Shown: piece by piece, positions 5,749 to 13,325 of the stretch
Position numbering within the stretch: position 1 is the first letter of the stretch
Layout of the letters: each line of letters starts with the position of its first letter
Assembly: GCA_007124415.1 (NCBI GenBank)
Contig: SLFE01000140.1
Coordinates: 1 to 17,148 of the forward strand
DNA from: Waddliaceae bacterium
Lineage (GTDB): Bacteria; Chlamydiota; Chlamydiia; Chlamydiales; SLFE01
Length of the DNA: 17,148 bases
Direction: 5' to 3'
Position numbers and translations under genes: made by a program
The notes under the pieces: model-generated
What the model was told of the DNA's origin: nothing
Seen by the model: only the letters and a program-made list of their open reading frames with translations
Databases searched by the model: none

Positions 5749-6921
5749 ATGGAAATTAAAAAGAAATCAGCGGTTCTCGCTACGGGGTTTGCGATGTTTT
5801 CAATGTTCTTTGGAGCAGGAAACGTTGTTTTCCCCCTAGCCATCGGGCAGGAAACAGGTCATTTAAATTTTTATGCCATATCAGGGCTGCTGATCTCGGC
5901 GGTAGGCATCCCTCTCCTGGGCTTGATTTCAGCCACTTTATTCAACGGAAACTATAAGCATTATTTTGAAAGGATCGGCAAGGTTCCGGGATTTTTGGTT
6001 GCCCTCTTTATAATGGGGCTTATAGGCCCGTTCGGCGCCATGCCGAGGCTCTTTACTGTCGCCCACTCGACCTTCGCTTATTACTGGACGGGAATCCCCT
6101 TTGTCTTTTTCAGCCTTGTATCATGCATCATCGTTTTTGCGCTGACATTCAAAAAGAACAAGATCGTCGACATTCTGGGGTATTATTTGACCCCCATACT
6201 GCTTTTTTCCCTCGTCGTAATCATCATCCTGGGACTTATCTGGGCCCGCCCGCCGGTCGTATCGATCCTCACGCCCGGCCAAGCGTTTATGGGCGGACTC
6301 CAGACCGGCTACTCAACTATGGATCTTTTGGCCACATTTTTCTTCTCATCGGTGGTTTTGTCCTGTTTGGAAAGCACTGAAATCGAGAGGGGGCACAAAA
6401 AAGATTTCCGCAATGTTATCTTCATGACTTTGAAAGCCAGCATCATCGGAATGGGCCTTTTGGCCATGATCTATATCGGCTTCAGCTACGTCGCTGCGTT
6501 CCACAGCTCAGGGCTCAAGGGGCTCCGGCGCGAGCAGCTGCTTGGGGCCATATCAGTGCAAATGCTCGGACCGTATGCAGGCGTCATCGCCATCATTGCC
6601 GTCTCGATGGCCTGCCTGACAACAGCTATTGCCTTGGCTGCGGTTTTCTCGGAATTTCTGCACAACGACATTACGATGGGCAAGCTCCCCTACATCCCCA
6701 GCCTGATCATCACCCTTGTGGTTGCTTTTTTAGTCTCGACATTGAGATTCGGCGGGATTGCCGCGTTCCTTGAGCCGATCCTGATCATCAGCTACCCGGC
6801 CCTGATTGTTCTGGCGATTCTGAACATCGCCCACAAACTGGCGCACGTCAATATCGTCAAGACTCCAGTGGCCGTCACTTTTTTGATCTCGCTGGGCGTG
6901 TACGCCTACCAAACTATATAG
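5749..6921 (+). CDS. brnQ: Branched-chain amino acid transporter, LIVCS family
   Basis: A 390-residue polytopic membrane protein of the BrnQ family, which imports Leu, Ile and Val by cation symport. The N-terminal signature MFFGAGNVVFPLAIGQETG (about residues 19-37) is typical, followed by GLIGPFGAMPRLFTVAHS (about 95-112). The transported substrate has not been tested here. Hydrophobic segments suggest about 11 membrane helices. Family members are usually 400-440 residues with 12, so the protein may lack its last helix. The TAG stop is the first three bases of a dispersed 32-bp repeat, which would explain a truncated end. Divergent from lemA with its own promoter; a small inverted repeat covers the ribosome binding site. 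It is convergent with the next gene. Confidence 0.93.
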   Translation: MEIKKKSAVLATGFAMFSMFFGAGNVVFPLAIGQETGHLNFYAISGLLISAVGIPLLGLISATLFNGNYKHYFERIGKVPGFLVALFIMGLIGPFGAMPRLFTVAHSTFAYYWTGIPFVFFSLVSCIIVFALTFKKNKIVDILGYYLTPILLFSLVVIIILGLIWARPPVVSILTPGQAFMGGLQTGYSTMDLLATFFFSSVVLSCLESTEIERGHKKDFRNVIFMTLKASIIGMGLLAMIYIGFSYVAAFHSSGLKGLRREQLLGAISVQMLGPYAGVIAIIAVSMACLTTAIALAAVFSEFLHNDITMGKLPYIPSLIITLVVAFLVSTLRFGGIAAFLEPILIISYPALIVLAILNIAHKLAHVNIVKTPVAVTFLISLGVYAYQTI

Positions 6922-6950
6922 GGCCGGGCCCTGCATTCTGCATAACTTTT
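6919..6950 (+). repeat. 32-bp stop-codon repeat at the 3' end of brnQ (copy 3)
   Basis: Identical over 32 bp to the reverse complement of 3078-3109. It starts at the TAG stop of brnQ and has the same order: GC palindrome, two CTGCAT units, in-frame TAA, TTTT. Relative to its gene it has the same orientation as the htpX copy; on the chromosome the two are inverted and flank the lemA-htpX/brnQ block. Confidence 0.85.
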
Positions 6951-7003
6951 CATAACTAACTCATTTTGAGACTGTTGAGTATTTTAAGCGATCAGGCTGC
7001 GGG

Positions 7004-8974
7004 TCACACATTCGCCAGCTGGCAGCTTGTCCAGGACTCGAGGGCATGTTGGATGGTACTGCAAAAATGCTCTTGCTTATAGGGATCGTCGCAGCAATAA
7101 ATATAGCCGAGGCAAGAAGTGTCTGAGGCATTCACATAAACTGTTCCCAATTCGGTTTGGGGGATATTCATGAAAGACAGGGACTTATCGGTCTGCTCCT
7201 TCACTCCCGGGGTATCGGCAATGATGATGACGTACACGGCATCAAGTTCGCGATGAATTGAAATCGCGTAATTCTCTCCCGGGAAAAAACCGTGTTCGAG
7301 GGTGTCGAGCATTTGCAAAAACAGAGTTTTGAGAGAGTAGGCTTCGAATACGCTGCGCATTGCCGCCGGGGTCAATGAGTAAAAAAAGTTTTCCAATAGC
7401 AAATCGTTGTACACCCCTTCATCGGCGAGCAGCGATCTGACGGTGCACAGCAACTCATTCTGCTTTGAAATCATCCCCCCGTTATAGTCGCGCAAAGTTC
7501 CTAGAACTCTTTCCAATTCCGCAACAACTACCTGTCTGGCCTTGTACAGGTCTATCGAGTGGTCGTCGCGCAAAAACATGTCCTTGGGAAGTTTGACGCG
7601 GAACACGGTCGCTTCCTTGGGATGTTTTTTTCTGATAAACCCGACTGTTTTTGAAAAGTCATGGATATACTCGAGAAAGGTATCGGCCCTTTTGAATATC
7701 TCCTGAATTTTTGTGTCCTTATTCCCATATACCCTGACATAAATGATCGTGAAATAAAGATGGGAATACGTTTGCTCATCAAAGCTTATAAAGACCTGGG
7801 GCACATCGCGGATGTATTTGATCTGGTGGCTCAAGCTCAAAATATTGCGCATGATCTCTTCTTCGTTGCGGGGCATGAATACAGGATGCATCATATGTTC
7901 GATCCGGTCTTTGAGATCGTCCGGCAAATCCTGCCTGAGCCGGGTAACCTCGTCATTGGTAAACGGATTTCCGTCGGTTTTTTCGATTTCCATATAAAGC
8001 GTACCGAGATGCTCCATCGACCTTCTGCTTGAGAAAAACGAACCTTCGACCATCTGCACGTTGGGAAGGTAATTATGGACAGCCTTCATCAAATGCCTGT
8101 CTTCAAATATCTCCTTGTCGCTCATAAAATTAACGCCTACAAGCAATCCAAGAACACGCTTTGTCGCCCCCCTCAAATTGAGCCTGGCCCGGAAGATTTT
8201 GAGATTCAGGTGCCTCTTGTCGGGAGCCACTTTGACAGCATCCTTAAGAGACTTTCTGAAAAGGTAGTTCAAACTGATAATCCGGCTCAAATGGCGGCAT
8301 TCCCTCTCGCTCTTGAACGCATCGCGGCAAAGGACCAGAACATGCTGCATTTCCGTAAACACGCCATGATCGAAAAACTCGGGAAGACGCTTGGCAAGGC
8401 TGGCTATATATTCTTGGATGAGCGCCGTCTTTTGATCGGCGACCAATCCTTTCGTCTCGAGTATCCGTCTGGAATAATAAGAGGATCCGACTCCAAGCTT
8501 AAGCTCTGTCTCCATAATCGGAAGGTTTTTCATGATTTCCTGATACTCATACTTGCTGTGTACCTTAAGCATCACCTCGACAATGGTATATTTTTCCTCG
8601 TCGAGTTCCGGCATCCGGAAATCAACGGCATAAAAAAGGGTAACGTCCAAACGATGGCCGGGATCGAGCCGACTGCTGATCATATCAAAAAAGAATTTAA
8701 AAGCGTTCGCCCTGTATTTGACCAGCAGATAAAAAGAAAGGGTCGAAGGGGCTCCCTTAAATTCGCTGTGGGTAAAAAAAGGCAGGACAGAATAAAGCCT
8801 TGACCGAAGCATTTGGTAATCGATTTTATTGCCCGAGACAGCATCGGGAAAGTGCTTTTGAAGCATTTCCTTAAGTATATTTTGAATCAAATTCTTGTAA
8901 ATGTCCTTAACGCAGTCATTCGACGAAGAATCAAAATCGGTGATAATTTTAGGGCAGGCATCGGCATCAGTCAT
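7004..8974 (-). CDS. Large conserved-looking hypothetical protein (656 aa)
   Basis: I do not recognise this protein. The frame opens with TTG at 9013 without a Shine-Dalgarno. I place the start at the first ATG, 8974, which also lacks a clear one; the 669-residue form is possible. It has no signal peptide or transmembrane helix and looks cytosolic and mixed alpha/beta. Visible stretches that look conserved are FYAVDFRMPELDEEKYTIVEV (about 115-135), RGATKRVLGLLVGVNFMSDKE (268-288), VPQVFISFDEQTYSHLYFTIIYVRV (391-415) and a later YNGGMISKQNELLCTVRSLL. I see no nucleotide-binding loop or zinc cluster; the three Cys near the C-terminus (SCLGYIYCCDD) are suggestive only. It follows the aspartokinase gene on the same strand and could be co-transcribed. 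It is convergent with brnQ. The unbroken 1.97-kb frame and codon use like its neighbours argue that it is real. Confidence 0.8.
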   Translation of the reverse strand: MTDADACPKIITDFDSSSNDCVKDIYKNLIQNILKEMLQKHFPDAVSGNKIDYQMLRSRLYSVLPFFTHSEFKGAPSTLSFYLLVKYRANAFKFFFDMISSRLDPGHRLDVTLFYAVDFRMPELDEEKYTIVEVMLKVHSKYEYQEIMKNLPIMETELKLGVGSSYYSRRILETKGLVADQKTALIQEYIASLAKRLPEFFDHGVFTEMQHVLVLCRDAFKSERECRHLSRIISLNYLFRKSLKDAVKVAPDKRHLNLKIFRARLNLRGATKRVLGLLVGVNFMSDKEIFEDRHLMKAVHNYLPNVQMVEGSFFSSRRSMEHLGTLYMEIEKTDGNPFTNDEVTRLRQDLPDDLKDRIEHMMHPVFMPRNEEEIMRNILSLSHQIKYIRDVPQVFISFDEQTYSHLYFTIIYVRVYGNKDTKIQEIFKRADTFLEYIHDFSKTVGFIRKKHPKEATVFRVKLPKDMFLRDDHSIDLYKARQVVVAELERVLGTLRDYNGGMISKQNELLCTVRSLLADEGVYNDLLLENFFYSLTPAAMRSVFEAYSLKTLFLQMLDTLEHGFFPGENYAISIHRELDAVYVIIIADTPGVKEQTDKSLSFMNIPQTELGTVYVNASDTSCLGYIYCCDDPYKQEHFCSTIQHALESWTSCQLANV

Positions 8975-9037
8975 AAGCAAACGGCATTTTCTAGAGTAAT
9001 ATAAATCCTTCAACGGATATACAACAGCGAGGAATTT

Positions 9038-9811
9038 TCAAGCAAACTCAAAGACCGGAATTTCAGGAATCTTTGTCAGCGGGTCGAAAATTTTCGTACC
9101 CGCAACCTCCGGGTGGTCGAACGAGTATATGTGCATGGGCATGCCGTTTTTTTGAGCCAGCTCAATGCACCTCGGGTGCAGCACCCGCCCGCCGCTCCGG
9201 ATAATTTCCAATGTCTTGGCGTAGTCGATTTCAGATATGAGGGAAGCGTCGGGGCATAATTTCGGGTCGCTATCGTAGACTCCGCCAACATCTTTGAAAA
9301 ACTCGACCCTTTCGGCGCCAAGGGCCACCGCCAAAGCGACTGCCGAAATATCCGAGCCATTGCCACCCAAAGTGGTAATCTCGCCCCCGAGGCTGCACCC
9401 TTGAAATCCGGCCACGATGACAATATTTCCCTCATCCAAAAGAGGGATAATCCGCTTCGGCCGCACCTCGACGATGCGGGCATTGGAATGTTCATTGCAG
9501 GTAATGATTCCCGATTGGCTGCCAGTAAAGCTGACTGCCCGCTCGCCTTTTGCGGCAAGGGCCATCGCAAGAAGCGAGATGCTGATCCTCTCGCCCACGC
9601 TGACAAGCATATCGTACTCCCTCGGAGGGGGGTTCGGATTGACCCTCTGAGCCAGCTCGACCAGCTGGCTCGTCATATTGGCCATAGCGCTGACCACAAT
9701 CGCCAGTTTTCCATGGCCTCTTTTCCGTTCAAGGGCAATATCTGCTATTTTATTAAAATGATCGGGAGAGGCCACCGCCGCCCCGCCGAATTTCAGCACA
9801 ATTGTCGTCAT
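9038..9811 (-). CDS. Aspartokinase catalytic domain protein without ACT domains
   Basis: A 257-residue amino acid kinase family protein closest to aspartate kinase, which phosphorylates L-aspartate as the first step towards lysine/diaminopimelate, threonine and methionine. Visible are KFGGAAVAS at 7-15 (usually KFGGTSV), the SVGERIS motif at 71-77, TGSQSGIIT at 96-104, GGNGSDISAVALA at 149-161, FKDVGGVYDSDPK at 172-184 and GGRVLHPRCIELA at 207-219. Typical aspartokinases are 400-470 residues with two C-terminal ACT domains that sense lysine or threonine. Here the frame stops after the catalytic domain, so classical feedback control is absent. The ATG has AGGG upstream. It is divergent from rpsA. 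A different aspartyl- or glutamyl-type substrate cannot be excluded. Confidence 0.85.
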   Translation of the reverse strand: MTTIVLKFGGAAVASPDHFNKIADIALERKRGHGKLAIVVSAMANMTSQLVELAQRVNPNPPPREYDMLVSVGERISISLLAMALAAKGERAVSFTGSQSGIITCNEHSNARIVEVRPKRIIPLLDEGNIVIVAGFQGCSLGGEITTLGGNGSDISAVALAVALGAERVEFFKDVGGVYDSDPKLCPDASLISEIDYAKTLEIIRSGGRVLHPRCIELAQKNGMPMHIYSFDHPEVAGTKIFDPLTKIPEIPVFEFA

Positions 9812-9919
9812 ATCATCCCTACCCGTAATTATGAATCCCTAAACATGAAGGAAGTAGAAAAAAAAATAAATGCAAATATTGATTTTACAGCGTCAGGAGG
9901 GACTTTTTCAGCTGCCCTA

Positions 9920-9949
9920 TTGATATTATTGGGCCCTGTCTGTTAACAT
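9920..9949 (+). promoter_or_regulatory. Candidate rpsA promoter
   Basis: TTGATA (9920-9925, 5 of 6 to TTGACA) is followed after 18 bases by TAACAT (9944-9949, 4 of 6 to TATAAT). It is the best-spaced pair I found in the 178-bp divergent gap between the aspartokinase gene and rpsA. It would leave a leader of about 30-35 bases containing AAGGAG at 9973-9978. The -10 is weak, so confidence is limited. Confidence 0.35.
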
Positions 9950-9989
9950 ATTTGTTATTAGTCAATAAATATAAGGAGAAACCTTTAAC

Positions 9990-11738
9990 ATGCCTACAAA
10001 CCAACAATATACCTGGGAAGACAGTAAGCTTGTCGACGATGTCGACTACCAGGAAAAAGAAGCGCAAGAATTCAAAAATCTGCTTGCGGAAACTGAAGAG
10101 ACAGAAAGCGACGAAACAGCCGCCATGGTACCCGGAACGATTTTATCAGGTAAAATTGTCGAAGTAACCAAAGACCACGTCGTCATTGATGTCGGCCTCA
10201 AATCCGAAGGCATAGTCCCTATCGAAGAGTTTTCAAATCCGGAAGATATTGCTCTCGGCGAGGAAACGGAAGTGCTTCTGGACAGGGCTGAAGACGAAAA
10301 CGGCCAGATTGTCCTCTCCCGTGAAAAAGCCGAAAGGCAGAGACAATGGGAATACATCTTGGAACATTGCGAAGAGGGCTCTATTGTTAAAGGAAAAGTT
10401 CTCAGAAAAGTCAAAGGCGGCCTTATGGTCGATATCGGCATGGAGGCCTTCCTCCCCGGATCGCAAATCGACAACAAGCGCATCAAAAACCTCGACGAAT
10501 ACATTGGAAAAACTTACGAGTTCAAAATCCTGAAAATCAATATCGAGCGAAAAAATGTGGTCGTTTCAAGACGCGAGCTGCTCGAGGCCGAAAGAATCTC
10601 GAAAAAAGCAGAGCTTCTCGAAGAGATCGAGATTGGCGACATCCGCGAGGGAACAGTGAAGAACATCACCGATTTCGGAGTGTTTCTTGACCTCGACGGA
10701 ATCGACGGCCTTCTACACATCACTGATATGACATGGAAAAGGATCAAGCACCCGTCGGAAATGGTGCAGCTGGGCGACAAGCTTGAAGTGATGATCCTAA
10801 ACATCGACAAAGAAAAAGGACGGGTCGCCCTGGGCCTCAAGCAAAAAGATTCCAACCCATGGGACCAGATTGAAGAGAAGTACCCGCCCGGAACAAGAGT
10901 CAAAGGAAAAATCGTCAACCTGCTGCCATACGGCGCCTTCATTGAAATCGAACCCGGAATCGAAGGCCTTATCCACGTATCCGAAATGTCTTGGGTCAAG
11001 AACGTGGCCGACCCATCTGAAATCGTCAACAAAGGCGACGAAGTGGAAGCTGTCGTTCTCTCGGTGCAAAAAGACGAAGGGAAAGTCTCTTTGGGCATGA
11101 AGCAGATCGAACACAATCCATGGGACGATGTAGACGATAAATATCCGATAGGCAGCAACATCAAAGTTGAAATCAAAAGCCTGACAAACTACGGCGCTTT
11201 TGTGGAGCTTGAGCCCGGCGTCGAAGGACTCATACACATATCCGACCTCAGCTGGATCAAGAAGGTGTCTCACCCTTCCGAGCTCCTGAAGAAAGGAGAT
11301 GAAGTAGAAGCCGTAGTCTTGTCTATCGACAAAGACAACAAAAAAATCACACTAGGGCTGAAGCAGCTCAGCGAAAACCCTTGGGAAAATATCGAAGAGA
11401 CTACGCCTGTAGGCTCGATCGTCAAAGGAAAAGTCTCCAAGATCACGGCTTTCGGCGCCTTTGTCGAACTGGAAAATGGAGTGGAAGGACTCATACATGT
11501 TACAGAGCTTTCCGATCAGGCTTTCGGAAAAGTTGAAGATGTCATCTCAAAAGGCGACGAGATTACCGCTAAAGTCATCAACATTGAACCTGAAAATAAA
11601 AAGATCGCCCTCTCATTGAAAGAGTGCATGATTGAAGAGAACCAGGTCAATCGCGACGACATTCCTCTTGGAACCCCTTCAGAAAATGAGCAAGGTAACA
11701 ACGCCGAGCAGGCAGAAGTGGAAAGCGAAGCTGAATAA
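9990..11738 (+). CDS. rpsA: 30S ribosomal protein S1
   Basis: A 582-residue protein with six S1 (OB-fold) RNA-binding repeats at about residues 49-111, 129-195, 216-285, 300-371, 387-457 and 475-544. Repeats 3-6 are clear, each with GxxxxGxVxxxxxxGxFxxxxxGxxGLxH followed by W or S. The first two are more diverged (GTILSGKIVEVTKDHVVIDVG; GSIVKGKVLRKVKGGLMVDIG) and correspond to the ribosome-docking domains. S1 binds mRNA leaders on the 30S platform during initiation. Start ATG with AAGGAG 11 bases upstream. An acidic tail rich in Glu ends the protein. As in Chlamydia it precedes nusA. A large hairpin starts in its stop codon. Confidence 0.97.
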   Translation: MPTNQQYTWEDSKLVDDVDYQEKEAQEFKNLLAETEETESDETAAMVPGTILSGKIVEVTKDHVVIDVGLKSEGIVPIEEFSNPEDIALGEETEVLLDRAEDENGQIVLSREKAERQRQWEYILEHCEEGSIVKGKVLRKVKGGLMVDIGMEAFLPGSQIDNKRIKNLDEYIGKTYEFKILKINIERKNVVVSRRELLEAERISKKAELLEEIEIGDIREGTVKNITDFGVFLDLDGIDGLLHITDMTWKRIKHPSEMVQLGDKLEVMILNIDKEKGRVALGLKQKDSNPWDQIEEKYPPGTRVKGKIVNLLPYGAFIEIEPGIEGLIHVSEMSWVKNVADPSEIVNKGDEVEAVVLSVQKDEGKVSLGMKQIEHNPWDDVDDKYPIGSNIKVEIKSLTNYGAFVELEPGVEGLIHISDLSWIKKVSHPSELLKKGDEVEAVVLSIDKDNKKITLGLKQLSENPWENIEETTPVGSIVKGKVSKITAFGAFVELENGVEGLIHVTELSDQAFGKVEDVISKGDEITAKVINIEPENKKIALSLKECMIEENQVNRDDIPLGTPSENEQGNNAEQAEVESEAE

Positions 11739-11799
11739 TTGAGTTGTTTTCTCGGGGAATTTATGATAAATTCCCCGAGAACTATTAACAACTTCAATT
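11737..11799 (+). terminator. Long stem-loop between rpsA and nusA
   Basis: The apical stem is perfect over 15 bp: TTCTCGGGGAATTTA (11749-11763) pairs with TAAATTCCCCGAGAA (11767-11781) around a TGA loop. Outside it, AATTGAGTTGTT (11737-11748) pairs with AACAACTTCAATT (11787-11799) with one bulged T, separated on the 3' side by a 5-base bulge CTATT. In total about 27 pairs, beginning at the second base of the rpsA stop codon. It may terminate or attenuate rpsA transcription, but no U-run follows, so an RNase III-type processing or mRNA-stability element is an equal alternative. Confidence 0.6.
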
Positions 11800-11859
11800 T
11801 AAATGGAGGTTGACCCTCCCTGAACACAAAAAATCAACTAACAATAGCGGCAATTTCAA

Positions 11860-11871
11860 AAGGCCGGCCTT
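11860..11871 (+). promoter_or_regulatory. 12-bp perfect palindrome upstream of the nusA ribosome binding site
   Basis: AAGGCCGGCCTT is a perfect 12-bp palindrome that ends immediately before the AGGA (11872-11876 region) used by nusA. It could be a protein-binding site or a small RNA hairpin limiting access to the ribosome binding site; no direct evidence separates these. Confidence 0.35.
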
Positions 11872-11880
11872 AGGAAAAAT

Positions 11881-13200
11881 ATGAATAAAGATCTCATTGC
11901 AATCTTTGAATACCTTGAAAGGGAAAAAGGAATTAAAAGGGAAACCATTATCCATGCCATCGAAGAATCGCTCCAAGTCGCGGCTCTAAAGAGCGTCAAG
12001 GGCGTCTCCCATGCTACGGTTACCATCAATTCCAAAACTGGCGATATTGAAGTATTTTGCGAGAAAGAGATTGTCGAAGATGTCACCAATCCCACGCAGG
12101 AAATCTCGCACGAAGATGCCAAAGAGATCGATCCCGACTGCCAAATCGGCCAATATATTGATGTCGTCGTCACACCCAGGGATTTTGGACGCATCGCCGC
12201 GCAAAAAGCCCGCCAGGTCATCACCCAAAAGCTTCGCGAGGCCGAAAGGGATGTGATTTACGAAGAGTACCGGCACCGTATTAACGAACTTATTTCGGGA
12301 ACCGTCAAGCGATTCATTCCCGGAAACAAATTGATTATCGATCTTGGAAAGGTCGAAGGGGTCATGCCCCTCAAGGAATATCCGAGAACCGAACACTATC
12401 GCGTCGGCGACAAAGTCTTCGCCCTTCTTAAAGAAGTTCGAGATACCGAATCCGGAGGAGCAGAGGTTGTCTTAAGCAGAAGCGACCCTGAATTTGTCAA
12501 ACAGCTATTCATTCAGGAAGTTCCCGAAATCAACGACGGTACAGTCGTTATCGACAAAGTGGTGCGGGATGCCGGCTACAGGACCAAATTAACCGTTAAA
12601 TCAACCGATCCCAAGGTCGACCCCGTCGGAGCCTGCGTCGGCATGCGCGGCCTCAGGGTGAAGAATGTTGTCCGCGAGCTCAATAATGAAAAAGTCGACA
12701 TTATCCCTTACTCGCCCGACCCGATCGAACTGCTCCAAAACGCGCTTTCCCCTATCGAAATCAGGAAATTCAGTTTAAGCGAGGATGAAGAACATCTCAC
12801 AATCGTGATTGATGACGACGATTACCCTGTTGTCATCGGAAAAAGGGGAATGAACGCACACCTCAATGGGCAATTAATCGGTTACGAGCTTGAAGTTCAA
12901 CGCATTACAGACTATAATAAAGGTATGGCAGTTCAACGGCTGGAACTTGGCGAACTCAACCATCCAGACCTCGATGCTAAAATCGAGTCGATCAAAGGAG
13001 TCAACACCTTGGTGTTCGAACATCTGGTCACAGAAGGATTCGACACTCCGAGAGCCATTCTATCAGCCAACCATGGCGAATTGGCGGCTGTTTCCGGCAT
13101 CAGCGTTGAACTTGCCGACAGAATACTTGAACAAGTCCAGAAGGACTATCTTTACCTTCTTGACAAAACGTCTTCAGAAGAAGGTGTAGAAGTGGAATAA
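11881..13200 (+). CDS. nusA: Transcription termination/antitermination protein NusA
   Basis: A 439-residue RNA polymerase-binding elongation factor. The N-terminal polymerase-binding domain spans about 1-130 (MNKDLIAIFEYLEREKGI, AIEESLQVAALKS, DFGRIAAQKARQVITQKLREAERD). An S1 domain follows at 135-200 (GTVKRFIPGNKLIIDLGKVEGVMP), then two KH domains with DPVGACVGMRGLRVKNVVRELNNEKVDII at 247-275 and the GKRG loop at 320-323. A short helical region with helix-hairpin-helix-like character (IKGVNTLVFEHLVTEGFDTPRAIL) ends the protein; the long C-terminal acidic repeats of E. coli NusA are lacking, as is usual in Chlamydia. The ATG has AGGA 6 bases upstream. It is 142 bp downstream of rpsA and 125 bp upstream of infB. 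Confidence 0.97.
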   Translation: MNKDLIAIFEYLEREKGIKRETIIHAIEESLQVAALKSVKGVSHATVTINSKTGDIEVFCEKEIVEDVTNPTQEISHEDAKEIDPDCQIGQYIDVVVTPRDFGRIAAQKARQVITQKLREAERDVIYEEYRHRINELISGTVKRFIPGNKLIIDLGKVEGVMPLKEYPRTEHYRVGDKVFALLKEVRDTESGGAEVVLSRSDPEFVKQLFIQEVPEINDGTVVIDKVVRDAGYRTKLTVKSTDPKVDPVGACVGMRGLRVKNVVRELNNEKVDIIPYSPDPIELLQNALSPIEIRKFSLSEDEEHLTIVIDDDDYPVVIGKRGMNAHLNGQLIGYELEVQRITDYNKGMAVQRLELGELNHPDLDAKIESIKGVNTLVFEHLVTEGFDTPRAILSANHGELAAVSGISVELADRILEQVQKDYLYLLDKTSSEEGVEVE

Positions 13201-13235
13201 CAAATATTAAATGGATTATTCCAAAAATCCCTCGG

Positions 13236-13268
13236 GGCGCTTAAAAACAACGTGGCGCTTAAAACAAC
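13236..13268 (+). repeat. Tandem direct repeat in the nusA-infB gap
   Basis: GGCGCTTAAAAACAAC (13236-13251) is repeated as GGCGCTTAAAACAAC (13254-13268), differing by one A, with an 18-bp period. It is flanked on both sides by CTCGGGG sequences (13231-13237 and 13275-13281) that resemble the stem of the rpsA-nusA hairpin. No good terminator or promoter could be assigned in the gap. Confidence 0.6.
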
Positions 13269-13325
13269 ATTGAGCTCGGGGGAATAAAACAGGCAGTTTA
13301 CAGTCTATAAACAAAGGTAAAAGCA

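Noticed and set aside
8075..8803. Open frame of 242 codons on the plus strand
   Set aside because: It is antisense to the large 7004-8974 gene and its translation has no motif. The long minus-strand frame with ordinary composition is the better choice.
9931..9947. GGGCCCTGTCTGTTAAC as a decayed fourth copy of the stop-codon repeat
   Set aside because: Only GGGCCCTG, TCTG and TAAC are shared and deletions are needed to align them. The match is too short to separate from chance.
11803..11823. Six-codon leader peptide (MEVDPP) upstream of nusA
   Set aside because: No ribosome binding site precedes it, and it has no codon bias suggesting attenuation. Very short frames like this occur by chance.
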